64,000 bases of DNA from Micractinium sp. NFX-FRZ (GCA_029339195.1 JAPTJF010000336.1:1-64000), one strand, 5' to 3'; positions 34,479-47,268 are shown, counted from the first letter of the stretch. Notes: generated by a model from the letters alone, not told the origin. A program made the numbers and translations.

Positions 34479-37400
34479 ATGGCCCGCCGAGCAGTGGCAG
34501 CGCCCGGCGGCGCCGGCGGCAGCGGCGCTGATGCCGGCGCTGTTGCGCCGTCTGTGGAGGGCGAATCCTGGGATGCAGGTAAGGCAGCTGCCAGGCCCTG
34601 ATCTTGCTTGCTGCATTACGAGATGACTCTTTTTAGTGCGCCTGAGGCTGAATGGCTCTGCCTCTTCCCTCCCGGTCCACCCTCAGAGCGGGGCGGCACC
34701 CCAGGCTCACCGACTGCCAAGGGCAGGCACCGGCGGCAGCCAGCAGCGGCAGCCGTGCGCCGTGCGCTCTTCTCCCCTGCACCCCGTGCCCGGCGCCTGC
34801 GCCAAGCGGCAGCCGCCGCCGCCACGGCACTGCTGCTGGTCACGCTCTGGGTGGCAGCGCCGCGTGCCGGAGAGGTGGTGCTGCCCGCCAGCGAGCAGGG
34901 GCCAGAGCAGGGCGCCCCAGAGCAATTGACGTGGGTGCCACGCCTGGCGTCGCTCTTGGGGGATGCTGTGCCCCGCCGCCAGGCGCAGCAGCAGGCAGCA
35001 GCAGAGGGGGACGTTGGCAGCAGCGTGGGCAGCGTGCTCGTGGAGTTTACAGCCCCAGGCCTCCTCATTCCCCTCAAGTGAGCACCCTGTGCCTGCCTGC
35101 TCTGCCTGCTGCACCGCTGGCACCCTGGCTTTATGGCCTGCTGGCCTTGTGCAGCAACCTGTTAGTGACTCTGCAGCGCCAAGCTGCCATGCTGACTGCT
35201 GCTCTGTGTGCCCGTTTTCTCGTTGGGTTGTTTCTTGTTGCTCCAGGGACGCGCTAGACGTGGGCCTGCCAGAGCACCCGCAAGAGGCGGCCCTGCTGCA
35301 GCTGCTCCCTCCTGCGGATGCACCGCCAGCTCCGCCCGCCGCTGCCAGCAACCGCCCCACGCTGGCGCAGGTGCTGCACCGCTACCAGCAGCTGCCCGGG
35401 GGGCACAACCAGGCTGACGGCTCGGCCAGTAGTGAAGGCAGCGACGGCGCGCCAGGAGCAGGGGTCGGAGGCGGCGGTGCGGCAGGGGGCGTGCCACGTG
35501 GCAGCCCCAAGGGCACAGCAGTTGACCTGGCAAATGAGGTTCAGTCGGCGCTACAGCAGGTGGAGGAGGCGGCGCGGCGTGCCCGCAGGGAGAAGCGGCA
35601 GCGTGGGCAGCAGGCTGACGTGGCAGGCGCTGCCGAGCATGCTGGGCAGCAGCAGGGAGCCGACGGCAGCATCAGCACAGGCCAATCTCATGAGAGTCAG
35701 GCTGGGGACAGCGGCAGCAGCGGGGACGGTGGCAGCGGCAGCGGCAACAGGGGCACTGCACCTGCTGGACGCGTGGAGAGCGAGAGCCGGGAGGTCCGCC
35801 TGCTGGTGGGTGTTGTCAGCGCCTGCTGCTCTGAGCAGGCGCAGCAGCGGCGGGCTGTCATCCGGGAGACGTGGGGGCACACCATTCGGGAGGTGAGAAG
35901 TGTCAGCCATTGCATGCAATCCACGCGTGCCAACACCGCAGTGAGAGTGCATGCAATCCATGCCTGCCTGCCTGCTGAGACACCGGGGAATGCACACTGG
36001 CAGCAGCAGCAGCAGCTGTTGACAAGAGTGCATGCGGGCGGCGGGCAAGCCCCCACAGCTCCCTTCTTTGGTTCCCCCTCAGACGAGCACTGCACGCCTG
36101 TGTAGCGCCTCCCGCGCAGGCACCTGCAGCGGTGCCCCACATTGCACCTTCCTGCAGGCTGTTCACCGCCATGCTGCTCCCCTCCACCGCACGCGCATTG
36201 CTTCCCTCCACCGCACGCGCGTTGCTTCCCTCACCGCACGCGGGTGGCTTCCCTGCCCCATCCTCCCCCATGCAGCGCTACCCCGGCGTCCACCTGCGCT
36301 TCTTCCTGGCACAGGCGCCCAGCGCCGAGGCAGCAGCCTCCTCGCTGCCCGCCCTGCAGGTGCGGGTTGCTATGCTGCACTCGTGACTTGGTGCGACAAC
36401 CTTGCGTGTTGTGCTGCTGTGCACTTCCTGGCTGCCTGTGCAAGGGTTGCCTTGCACTGGCTGCCCCCCAGGCCTGCAGCCCTGAACACATGTGCCCGTG
36501 CCCCAGGCATCTGAGGTCTTTTCTGAGGACCCACCCTGCCTGCCCCTTTCTTGCCATGTTTGTGTGTGTGTGTCACCTCTGGCTTTGTGGCCTCGCCTTG
36601 CCCGGCAGGAGGAGGTGATGCGGCACAACGACACAGCAGTACTGCGGGGGGAGGACCTGTACCGCAACCTGCCCAACAAGACACTGCGCCTGCTGCGCTA
36701 CACTCTGGCGCACCCAGCAGGCATGTCGTGCTGCACTGTTCTGCTTGCACGTGCCCAGCCTGCCAGCTCACCTGCCCGCTCGGCTGGCTGCCCACCTGCC
36801 TGTCCACTCTCCTGCCCGCTGCCCGCTGCCTGCCCGGCAAGCTCAGTGTTGCTCTGCTGCGCTCTCGCCTGCCGTGCTCCTGCCGGTACTACAAGCTCCA
36901 CCCACGCCTGCACGCTTTGCCTCCTGTGGTCCTCTGCAGGCTACACACATGTCCTAAAAACGGATGATGACTGCTACATCCGCATCCCTCAGATACTGGC
37001 CGCACTGAGCGACCCTCTTGACGAGGCAGGGCAGCCGCAGCCGCTCAGCGCGGAGAGCGAAGGCCATCCCTTGCTCACACAGAGCAGCAGGGCTGCCAAG
37101 CCTGCCGGGGCAGCAGAGGGAGGGATTACGGCAGGGGCGGGCAGCGGGGGCAGCCAGGGCAGCCTGGGAAGCGGGACAGGCAGCAGAAGCGGGGGTGGCA
37201 GCAGCGGCGGCGGCAGCGGCAGCGGCGGCGGCCTGCCCGCCACTAGGAAGCAGCTTCTGGAGCTGATGGCCAGAGGGGGGAAGCCGATGTACACAGACGG
37301 CATACAGCTGTACAACGCAACACTTCTTGTGGAGCAGGCAGCGGCTGCAGGCCTTTCGGGTGCGTGAGCGGGGTAGCTGGGATGAGAGGGTTGCGTGGCA

Positions 37401-39952
37401 GCATGCAGCTTTGTGCCCTCTGTGACGTTCTCTGTTTGAACTGTGAGAGGCCGGCCCTCGCCCTGTGTGCACACGGAAGTTGCATGCCATGCCTTTCTGT
37501 CTCATTGTGCCGTTACCGTCGCCATCCTCTCTCCTGCCCCGGGCCGCAGAGCACAGGGACATAACTCTTGATGGGCTCACCTGCCATCACCGCATGTGCC
37601 ACCCTGCCCGCCCTCCTATCCCTCACCTGCCCGCCTGCAGCGCGCAGTGTGGCACGGTGACCGCTCACCTCCCGTCTGCCCTCCTCACCCTGCTCCTCCA
37701 CACCATACACTTCACATGCCCCTGCTTGCGCATGCAGAGCGCCGGGTGCTGGATGATGAGAACGGGGAGCCAGTGACCGTGGGCCAGCTCGGCAGGGACG
37801 CCGCCACCGCCATCGCCGCTGCCAGGCAGCTCAGGGTGCAGGCGGCCGCGGGTGGCGTGCTGCCTGGCGATGGCAGTGCTAGCGCGGGCCAGCTGGCGGG
37901 CCCGGGTCCTGCAGTGGGCGTTGAGCCGGCGCCAGGGCGGCCGCTTGCCCGCATGCGTGGGGTGTACCTGGGGTGCATGGAGAACAAGGGAGGCTTCTTC
38001 CCCATCCGAGACCCCATCTCCAAGTGGTGAGCGGGCTGGGGCCATGGGAGTGCAACTTCATTGCGTCACGCATTCCGCGCCTTGTCTCTCTGGGCGGCTC
38101 GTTTTTATCAGGAGCGCCTGTGGCTTGGCTGTTTCCTTGCTGCCTGGCAGTTGAGTAGACCACGGCAGTCCTCGACCAATTTGCCTCATTCCACACCTGC
38201 TTCGTGCTCGGCCAGGCACTTCTCTTCCGCACGCTGAGCATTGCACTGCCTGACAAGCCAACGTAGTCGGGCGCTGCCCCGCTGCCTGGGCCGCGCGTGC
38301 CCCCCGTTCCACCTGTCTGCTCTCCTGCCTGCCCTACCAACGGGCAGGTACCTCTCTTTCGAAGAGCTCGCAGGTCCAGCTGCCCCGCCCTGCTGCCCCT
38401 GCTCCCACGTGCCTCCTCCCCTCCCCTGCCCGCCCCATCACCACAACAGGTATCTCTCGTTCGACGAGCTCCCAGATCCAGCTGGCCCGCTCTGCTGCTC
38501 CCACGTGCCTTTTACCCTCCCCTGCCCGCCCCTTCACCACAACAGGTACCTCTCCTTCGACGAGCTCCCAGACTCGGCTGTCCCCTTTGCTGTCAAGTAC
38601 CTGGCGGGCTGGGGGGTGGTGCTCTCACGCGACATGGTGGACCACGCGGTGAGAGTGTGTGGTGTGGGGTGGGGTGGCGTGCTGCCTGGAGTGCAGGTTG
38701 ATCGTGGGCTGTGCTGCACTTGGTGGAGGACCATGCGGTGGGAGAGGACACGGCAGCCTGGCCCCTGATGGCCGGAAGGCGCTGGTCAGCTGCGGCTGGG
38801 TCTGAGGAGGCCAACCCTCGGCTGGAGCGTAACCTGCCCATGAACTTCAATTTGTTTAAATTTGTTGAACATGAACATGTGTGCAATGATACGAGCTGGC
38901 GTGGTGCTGATTGCACGCACCGGCGCCTGCTGCGCCCACTCGGCTGGTGGCACCACCGCTAAGTGGCGCCCACTAACCACCTGCCCTGTGCATCATCCCA
39001 TCTTGCTCCTGTGAGCCATGCAGGTGCGCAGGGCAAACCTGTTCCAGGCTCAGGCCGACGCTGCCCCCGCCTGGTTCAGGTGCGGCAGTCGGGTTGTGTT
39101 GCGTTTGTGCTCATGTGCCTGCCCGCCTGCTGTGCCAACTTGTCTGCCAGGCATCATCCAATTGAGCAATGTGCCGGCCTGCCCACCCATGCACTAACAG
39201 GCGGTGGTGGCACAGCTGCCTGCCTTCCATCCTGCCAGGCAGGCAGTGCCTGATTATCGCTGATGGCACCACACAGCGGTTGGCATGCTGCGTATGCCTT
39301 GTTCACGCCCCGACTGAACTGGTGTGCAGGTCGATTCCTTTTGAAGACGTGATGGTTGGCATGCTGCTCATGGATGCAGCAGCGCCGCCACAGGACCACC
39401 CAGGCAAGCAGCTGGAGCAGGGTTGCCTGATTTCCCACCCTGCTGGTGCCCACGGGCAGCCTGCGCTGAGCCTGCGCTGTGAGGTGCAGCGCCTCTGCAA
39501 CAAGCCATGTCTTCCCTGCATGACTGCCTGCCCATCTGCCTGCCACCCTGCCGCTGGCGCTGCAGGCTTCCGAGCCGCCTGGCGCGCCTGCGCCGCCGAC
39601 ACAGCGGTGAAGCACTTGGATGTGGATGCCCCGCTGCTGTTCAAGGGGCTGCATGAGCAGGACGTGTCAGGTGCGGCTGGCTTCCCTTCTTCTGCTTCTG
39701 TGTCCTCTGCTGCTGGCCCTGCTGGGGCTTCTTCTGTACTCACCCCTGAGACATGATGCTTGATGTGTATATACCCTGGGCCTCAGGTACGCCGAATGGA
39801 GCTCTCACCTGCACGCCTCCCCCCCTTGCCGCTGCCCCGCAGGGCTGTGGGACAAGAAGCCGGTGCAGTGCGCCACCGGGGACTTTTTGCCGGGCGACTA
39901 CTCGGGCTGGAAGCTGTGGCGAGACTCCCTGCCCAGCGTGACGCGCATCTAG
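34479..39952 (+). CDS. GT31 beta-1,3-galactosyltransferase-like protein
   Basis: Golgi glycosyltransferase, probably adding a beta-1,3-linked galactose or GlcNAc to glycoproteins; acceptor unknown. Twelve exons: 34479-34578, 34687-35077, 35247-35892, 36276-36359, 36609-36720, 36940-37359, 37738-38026, 38546-38648, 39024-39079, 39330-39403, 39566-39670, 39843-39952; 829 residues, about twice a usual GT31. Type II anchor at about 74-91 (AAAAATALLLVTLWVAA) after a basic tail. A disordered Ser/Gly/Gln stem leads to RRAVIRETWG (about 365-374), the metal-binding KTD453-D454-D455-CYIR, and FE739-DVMVG, the family's ED(V)xVG motif. Disordered Gly/Ser stretches of about 75-100 residues split the catalytic core after the DDD and before YLSFDELP. 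The introns after 36720 and 39403 start with GC. Confidence 0.85.
36176..36252 (+). repeat. 26-bp tandem repeat in GT31 intron
   Basis: Three copies of 'ctccaccgcacgcgcgttgc'-type units directly upstream of the acceptor at 36275. Confidence 0.85.
38341..38545 (+). repeat. Two upstream in-frame copies of GT31 exon 8 start
   Basis: Acceptor plus exon start for YLSF(D/E)EL occurs at 38348, 38450 and 38546 (spacing 102 and 96). All three have AG acceptors, share one open frame and are separated by multiples of three, so three isoforms differing by 0, 32 or 66 residues are possible. Confidence 0.93.
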
Positions 39953-40501
39953 CAAGCAAGCATCATGTCGAGGGGATGGCGGCCTGGCCTGCCCGGCGCG
40001 GCGCACGTCCAGGCTGGCCAGCGGCAGATGCCGGGGAGGGCGGCATAGTTGCTTGGCACGCACTGATACTGTATTGTGTCAAGATTGTTTTTGAGTGATG
40101 TGGTCTGTCTTTCTTGTTGCGGTTGGCTGGTATGTTTGCATGTTGGCTTCCGAATCCATGTGAAGAAGGCAGATGTGAAGAAGAGGTAAGAGGTTACACA
40201 AACCGTGACGTCAAGTACACATCATTTAGGTCTAAAGAGTACCTGCGCAGTGAGCTGGCAGAGCAGAACAGGGAGGCAAAGAAAGCAGAGGCAGCATCAC
40301 ACAGGGGGGCATGGCCTGCCGCCACAGGTTTAGGTAGGAGCAGGGCAGGTACTGTGCATCAGGCTGCACGCTTGCGAGCGGCATACCGCCAAGCAGGCTT
40401 GGGGGCTTGCGAGCTCAGGAGCCCAACAGCATGCATGCCCAGAGCTGCACATGAGCTGGCATGCCGCACTAAAAAGAGCTCAGGAGCCTTATGAGGTCAG
40501 G
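39953..40501. other. Convergent 3' region GT31/coiled-coil gene
   Basis: No gene recognised. Minus-strand TGTAA at 40194-40198; none seen for GT31. Confidence 0.55.
40194..40198 (-). terminator. TGTAA poly(A) signal of coiled-coil gene
   Basis: TTACA on plus, about 300 nt past the stop at 40502-40504. Confidence 0.55.
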
Positions 40502-43500
40502 TTAGGAGCCCGACAGCTGCATGCCGCCAAACAGAGCATCCACGTCATCCACCTCCTCACCCTGCCCAGCACCGCCCGCAGCTGCCGCTGCAGCTGCTGC
40601 CGCCGTTGCCAGTACTGCTGGCTTGCCGTCACCCTCGCTGTCGTCATCATCATCATCGTCGCTTGCCAAGCCCTCCAATAGCTCCTCCACACGCGCCGCT
40701 GCCGCTGGCGCTGCTGAAGTGCGCTGGTCCGCTGCTGCCTCAGACGACTGCCCTGCATCTGCTGGCTCCGCTGCTGCCTGCGGGTCCAGTGCTGCTGCTT
40801 GTTGTTCGTCTGCTGGTTCTGGTGCGGCAGGCTCCTCCACCGCTGCGGGCGCTGCTGTTGCTGCAGCACCCTCCGCCGCTGCTGTTGCTGTCGCTGAAGC
40901 CTCCTCCACTGCTGGGTCATCCTCTTCTGCCATCAGCTCTTCTCCTGCCTCTGCTCCCTCCTCTGCAGCTCCCTCCTCAGGCTCTGCCGCTGCCTCCACC
41001 GCAACCACCGGTGCATCCGCAGCCACTGGCAGCTGCGTCTCTGCGCCCTCCGAGACAGCAGCCGCCACGTCGGCAGCCTCTTCTGCTGCAAAGCCGTGGG
41101 CGGCTGCCAGGCTGGCCGTCTCTGCTGCCAGGCTGTCCAGCTCAGCTTTCAGAGCCACTGCAGTGGGAAAAGGAAATGCAAGGGAGAAACAGGCATCGTG
41201 GCTGAGGGACAAGCGTGCAGGCACGGTAGAATGTGGAGGTTGGAGACAGCAAGCAAGAGGCAGGCTGTGCCATTCCCCACCACCACGCCGACGCATGTTC
41301 CTGCTTGCACTTGCCTGCATCGGTGGAGCCTGGGCCGGTGCGTGCCAGCTGCTTCTGCAACTCTGCCTGCGCCCCGAGCAGCACCCGCCACCGCGCTTTT
41401 GCGGCGGCCGCAGCCGCCGCTGCCACGGCCGCCTCCGCCTCGGCTGCCTGCTCCTGCAGGGGCCCCTCCTCTGCCTCCACAGCGGCCGCCTGCTGCTTGA
41501 GGCCAGCGGCGCGCTGCTCCGCATCCTCTGCCTTCGCCGCTGCTGCTTTGGCCTCAGCTGCCGCCTCTGCTGCCGCCTTGAAGTCACGGGAGGCTGCCGC
41601 CGCCCTCTTGGTCTTCTCTAGCTCGGGAATGCGCGCGCGTGCAGCCGCAGCGGCTCCCTCTGCCAGCACCAGCTCGTGCTGCAGCTTGGCGCGCCGCCCA
41701 GCAAGCTCCCTCGCCCCCTGCTGCACCTGCCCTGCTGCCGCCTCTGCAGCCGCCACGCGCCGCTGCGCCGCCTCCTCCGCCTCCTGAAGCTCTGCCAGCT
41801 TGGCTGCCGCCGCACGCTCCGACTCGGCACGCGCCTGCAGGGCTGCGGCATCTTTGGCTGCCGCTGCCGCCGCTGCAGCCACTCGGTCCAGCTGTGCAGC
41901 CGCGTGCTCCACCGCCGCTGCCCTCGCCTGCTGCTCCGCCGCTGCCTCCTGGCGCGCCTGCTCCAGGCTGTCAGCCTCTCCCTCCGCCTCCATCCGGCAG
42001 TTCTCCAGCTGGTGCTGCTCGGCCTCAATGGCGGCAGCCGCCTCGGCAAAGCGTTCAGGCAGGCTGGCCAGGGCTGCATCTGCGGCCTGCAGCTGATGCA
42101 GGCTGTCCAGCAGCGCGGCCTCCTTGGCTGCCAGTGCCGCCCTGTGAAGGAGGCAGGCAGGCCCAGGACGGGGCACACACGGCAGTTGGAACCATGTCAA
42201 GCAAGTGCCCCAGCTGCTGTGCTTGAGCTCCAGGGGCAAGCAGTGCAGTGCTCTGACCCGGGGCCAGCATGAGGACGTCAAACCACCGTCCCACCTGCCA
42301 CGCCCTCAACCCTGCTTCCCCCGCCGCACCTGAGTGTCTCCACCTCTGCCTCAAGAGCTGCATGTGCCTCTGACAGGCCCTGCTGCTCCGCTGCCAGCTG
42401 CACCTCCTCCCGCGCCTGCCTCTCCCCTAGCTCCTCCCGCTGCCGTGCTACGCTGGCCTGCAGCTCGCCCGACTGCTGCTGCAGCTGCCAGATGCGCTGC
42501 TCAGCCTCCGCCTCTGCCGCTGCTGCCGCCTCTCTGGCCTGCACATCGCGCTGCTCTGCAGCATCTGCCGCACGCTGCTGCGCATCCTGCAGCGTTTGCA
42601 GCGCAGCCGCCGCTGCCTGCGCTGCATCCGCCTGCGCCTGCACCAGCACCAGCCGGTGCTCGCCGGCGCCACGCACCGCGGCCTCTGCTGCCTGCAGCTG
42701 CTGCTGGGCGGCAGCCAGGGACGCCTTGGCTGCTTCCTGGTCAGACGACAGCGCAGCTGCTGCCTCATAATCCTCTGTCTCCACCGCCTGCTCCTCCGCT
42801 GCCTGCAGCTCTGCAATGCGGGCTGCCAGCGCCTCGCTGTCGGCTGCCGCCTGCCGCCGCTGCTGCTTGGCCGCCCGCTCCTCCTCAACCAGCGCCGCCA
42901 GCTGGGCCGCCAGCCTGGCACCAGCGCTGTCCCGCCGCGCCAGGATGGACGCTAGCTGCTCCATGCACCCCGCCGCTGCTGCTGACCCTCCCTGTACAGC
43001 CTCTGCGGCTGCTGGCCCTGCTGCTGCCGCAGCTCCCCGGGCTGGCTTGCTGGGCGAGGGCAGCTGCACCTCCGCAGCTGGGCGGTACTCAGGTGAAGTA
43101 ATGGACTCGTCACTGTCCGAGTCTGCGCCGCCCGCCAACCCCCGGAATGCCACTGCAGGCGCAGGCAGGCGCACGGAAAGTCAGGCACCCGCATTTGCCA
43201 CTGGCTCCGGCTCCTGAGACAAGGGCACGGCATGGAGCTGGCAGACAAAGTAGCAGCGCAAGGGTTATGCAGGGTCACACAGGCAGCTCCTGTTGCCACT
43301 GCAGCCACATCTGGCAGTCGACCGCCCCGCCCCGCCCCGCCCCGCCCACTGAACCCACCTGTGCTGCGCCGGGAGTCGTCGCTGTCACTGCGCGCAGGCG
43401 CAGAGCCGCCACCGACCGCCCTGCTGCCAGGTGGCCTGGCTGGCAGATCCAGCCGTATGTCTAGCTGTGCCACGTGGCGCTGCAGGGCTGTGAGGTGCTG

Positions 43501-45384
43501 CGGGTCCTTGGGACCCTCCTCCCCATCCTGTGCATGCCCCTGGTCCACGTGCCCCACTGCTGCAGCAGCAGCGGCTGCCGAGCCCTGCCGAGAGCCCAGC
43601 TGCGTGTGGGAAGGCACGGCACCGCTGCGAGAGCCCGGGCGGCTGCCAGAGTCGGCAGCAGCAGCGTCAGCTGTTGCGGGCGGTCCGGTGGAGCCGCCGC
43701 CCTCGCTGTGCGCGCTGCCGGCATCGGAAGCCTGCCTGGCCAGCGCCGCCGGTGGTGCCTCTTCGGTCACGGAAGCACCCGCTGCCAGCGCATCCGCCAG
43801 ACTGTTGGAGTGCGGGGCCTGCTGCTCGGCCGGCGCTGCACCGCGGGCATATCCGATGCGGCTGCGAATCACTTTCTTGCGCCTGCCAGGCACGGCTGCA
43901 GCGGCAGCGCCGCCTGTAACCGGAGCAGCCATTGATGATGCAGCTGGTCCTACGGCCAGACCAGCGGCTGGCGCAGCTGCAGGCGGCGGAGCAGGCTGCG
44001 CCGATGGTGGCAGACTGGGCGCTGCCGCGGCTGCTGTTGGCGTCCCCGCACGGCTGCTGCCGGCGCTGCCCACTGCTTGCGGAAGGTCGGCATGGGGTGC
44101 TGCTGCAGCTGTTCCTGCCTGGCCACCGCCTGCAGCCGGTTCCGGCTCTGAGGGGAGGCTGGTGAAGAGGTCGGCATCCAGTTGGGCCCTGCGCGGAAGC
44201 GCGCCAAGGGCACGAGGAGCTTAGGTTTCTACCATGAGGCAGGCAGCAAAGCTGTTTGCCGAGCCTGAGGTGCATGCAGAGCACACGCCATAGCAAAGCA
44301 AGCCATGTGACCAGAGCATCTCACATGGTGCCGGACTCGTTGCGGGAGAGGGGCTCGTGGGCAGGGGCAGCGGCGGCGTGCGGCAGCGGCGACTCCCCAC
44401 GTCCATTCGCTGAAGCTGGCCCTGCGCTGGCCACCCCTTGATTGGCCGACACTGCTGCCGCTGCTGGTGGCGCTGCTGGTGGTAAGGCAGGTGATGCCAC
44501 TCCTGGTGCTGGCACGGGCGCCGGACTACGTGCTGCTGGCGCGGGAGTCAGCGCGGACGGCAGCGCTGGGCTTGCTGCTGCAGCTGCTGCTGCTGTGGGT
44601 GCTGCCGGGCCAGCCAGGTTGAGGCCACTGAACAGATCATCCAGATCATCGCCACCCACCGCCAGCGCAACCTCTGCAGGTTGCACTTGCGGCTGCGGCG
44701 GCAGCGCGGCGGCCGTGGCCCGCGGCCGCACCAGCGCTGTTGTGGGTGCTGGCCGAGAGGGCGGCGGCGCTGCTGCTGGCGGCAGTGCAGCTGGTGCCGC
44801 CTGGGACAGCACCTGCTGCGTACAGAACTGCAGCTCCTGCTGCAGCTCCTCCACCTGACTGCACGCATGAACAGCCAGCATGCAGAGCCGGGCGGAAATG
44901 AATGCTCGGCCAGACGCCCGCACGCTGGGGAGCAGGCTGGCAGGGCCAGGCGGGCTACAGCAGCGGCAGCGGCACCAACGGCAGTGGCACCCCTCGCACC
45001 TGTGCCACACCAGCTTCATGTCTTCAGGGAAGCCGCTACCGTCCACCAGGGCCTGCAGCCGCTGCACGTTGCGAGAGGCCTGCAGAGGGACCTCAAAGAG
45101 GGTTTCAACAGGGGTGGGCGAAACAGCGGCAGCGGTGGCGGCGCTGGCAGCTGCTTCAAGTGCGCACCCCGGGACGACTGTCGTGATCCATCACCCACCT
45201 CGTTGAGTACCGGGAAGCTGTCGTCACCCTTGTGCTGCACACGGAGCCGGTTGAGGGCGTCCTGCGCGCCGGCAAGAAGCTTGGAGGCCTCCGCCTCGAC
45301 ACCCGCAGGTTTTGCAGCTGCTTGCTGCCGCGGCGACTGCTGCTGGGAGGGCGAACCCTGACCCCAGCCGAACAACGAGCGCAT
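40502..45384 (-). CDS. Ala-rich coiled-coil protein with acidic DLF motifs
   Basis: Family not recognised. Seven exons in minus order: 45384-45199, 45079-45000, 44858-44325, 44188-43359, 43152-42330, 42141-41315, 41157-40502; about 1,311 residues. The N-terminus (MRSLFGWGQG) leads to a helical region (SKLLAGAQDALNRLRVQ ... VEELQQELQFCTQQVL). Long Ala/Pro linkers follow, then a basic KKVIRSRIGYARG patch, and from about residue 570 long Ala/Glu/Gln coiled coils. Three acidic motifs recur: DDLDDLFSGLNL, LDADLFTSLPS and, at the very C-terminus, VDDVDALFGGMQLSGS. They look like short docking motifs of the kind bound by adaptor appendages. Two segments, DYEAAAALSSDQEAAKASL and RDFKAAAEAAAEAKA, weakly resemble UVR motifs. 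The intron after 41315 starts with GC. Confidence 0.65.
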
Positions 45385-45992
45385 GATGGCGCCTGCCTTT
45401 GACCGGGCTTTGCGGGCCCTAGACAGTAAGCAAACAACGAAGCAAGATCGACGCAGGTCCGATCCGCTGCGCCAGCGCTGTCTGGGTGCCCAGGTTTACT
45501 GCCACTTCCCACCCGCCAGCCAGCCAGCTAGACCGCCCTGCCGCCAGGCGCAACACTTGCGTCTGCCAGGCTCTACAGAAGTTCTATAGGCCAGTTAGAG
45601 GCCCGGCCCTGACTGCTGTTCTGCTTGCATACACATACACCAGTACGAATCCGCCTCAACTCAATGATCGCCATACGCTAGTGCTGCCTCTCCCCACACT
45701 TCCAGGCTGCCTCTTGCACGAGTGCCTGGTGCATCAGTTACGAGATCGAGGGGGCGGCCAGGTGAGAGTACAGCGGCACGTCCAGTACATCACACAAACG
45801 AAAGGGCGGAAACAGAGGGGAGCTAAAACAGAAGGAAGTCTTCTCGGGATTGGGGGTTGGAGGGCGGGGCTGCTGGTTTGCCGCCGCCGCTACTGCGGGC
45901 TGCAAAAAATGCGGCCGTAATGCTGCTGCTGCTGCTGCGCTGCTGCTGGGGAGTGCCAAAACTGGTGGCGCCGCGGTGCGGGGGCGCGCCGT
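45385..45992. other. Intergenic between PsbR 3' end and coiled-coil gene start
   Basis: No gene recognised on either strand; no TGTAA for PsbR found. Confidence 0.55.
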
Positions 45993-47268
45993 TTACTGGC
46001 CCAGAGCAGAGGTGGAGACAACAAGGTTGACGCCCACGCCAAGCAGCACAACGATCAGGCCGGCCCAAGCGATCAGGCCCTTGGTGCCCAGCTTGTAAGA
46101 GTCACCTGCAGAGCGGGGCAGGGGCACAAATGGCAGGGCCGGGATCAGAGAGGCATGGTGCAGGTGCAGCAGCGCTGGGTGCTGCCACTGCTATTATCGG
46201 GATTTGCTGCGACGCGGCTGTTCAGTGTGCACATGCCGTCTCCGCCGCCGCAGCCCGCGCCGGCTACTGCTGCCCATCGGAGGGACCGCCACCATCCATC
46301 ACGGTGCTGCCTGCAGGCTCCAAAACTGCGGTGCGCTGTGGTGCTGGGCTGCCGGCGGTGGTACTCCTGGTTGGGTGCTTGTAAGAATGGATCCAACTCT
46401 CTGCGTGGCCCCTGCGGCGGCTCGCTCGGCCCACTCACCGCTCTCGGACCAGGTGTCTGGGGTGTAGATGGGGCTGTAGCCGTCCACGTTCACGCCATAC
46501 TTGTCCTGGAACTTGTACACACCGTAGCCCTGCAGCAACAGACGCGGGGCAGGCGGGGGAGGTGAGGCGCGGGTGGGGCGGAAGGCGTGGAGCCGCAAAC
46601 CAGCGCTCCGCCTGTCCGCGTCACACAAAGCGTGGGTGCCCAGTCACGAAGCATGAGGACAGCGGCGTGGCGGACAATTGTGCTGTTGAAAGTCGCCATG
46701 CCAGGGGCTGCTGGGGCTGAGCGGTGAGGGCTGCGGCGCCGTGTCGCGCCGCCGCACGCCAGTTCCCGCCTGCCCGCCCGGGCTGGCGCCCCGGCCTGCT
46801 GCTCCCGCCCCGCCTGCGGCGCACCTTGCCCTTGCGGCCCTGGGGGTCCACCCAGTCCTTGGACTTCATGGTCTTGGACTGGCCCATCAGGTTCAGCTTG
46901 ACGGTAGGGTTCTCCACGGAGTTCATGCCCTGCTTGTTGACGTCAACCTTCTTGATGCCGCTGGACAGCACCACGGTGCTCACGTTCTTGCGCGCGCTGC
47001 AAGCAATTCGGGGCACGACAGTGGCCGTTTGTGGGGTGGGCGGAGGCGTGGGAGAGGCCGCTGCTGCGACTGGCACGCGCTCCAGCGATGCTGAGTAGGA
47101 GTGTTGGTGGGCAGCGCCTGGCCTGTCGAAACCCCCAAAGCTGGTTGCTTCGGCTCCAGGCAGCTCCTGCAAGTGGCTCTGTGGAGGCTGCAAGCGCTGG
47201 GGGCCTCACCTAGGGCGCTGCACCTTCAGGCTGCCGCCCAGGCAAGTCTTAGCAGAGAGGGCCTGCAT
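45993..47268 (-). CDS. PSBR: Photosystem II 10 kDa protein PsbR
   Basis: Thylakoid lumen-side PSII subunit that supports stable PsbP/PsbQ association and oxygen evolution. Four exons in minus order: 47268-47210, 46996-46825, 46529-46439, 46105-45993; 144 residues precursor. The first exon codes for a short transit peptide ([19 protein letters not shown]). The mature part shows [31 protein letters not shown] and one C-terminal membrane segment (about 117-138, [20 protein letters not shown]) ending in STSALGQ. Every motif and the order match plant PsbR. The start ATG sits in a conventional context and gives the expected precursor length. Confidence 0.96.

Noticed and set aside
40521..41621. Long plus-strand ORF antisense to the coiled-coil gene
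   Set aside because: Ser/Ala/Cys low-complexity reading produced by the Ala/Glu/Gln codon bias of the opposite strand; no intron logic.
44321..45067. 248-codon minus ORF starting MQRLQALVDG as its own gene
   Set aside because: It reads through an intron (44859-44999); phase shows it is exons 2 and 3 of the coiled-coil gene.
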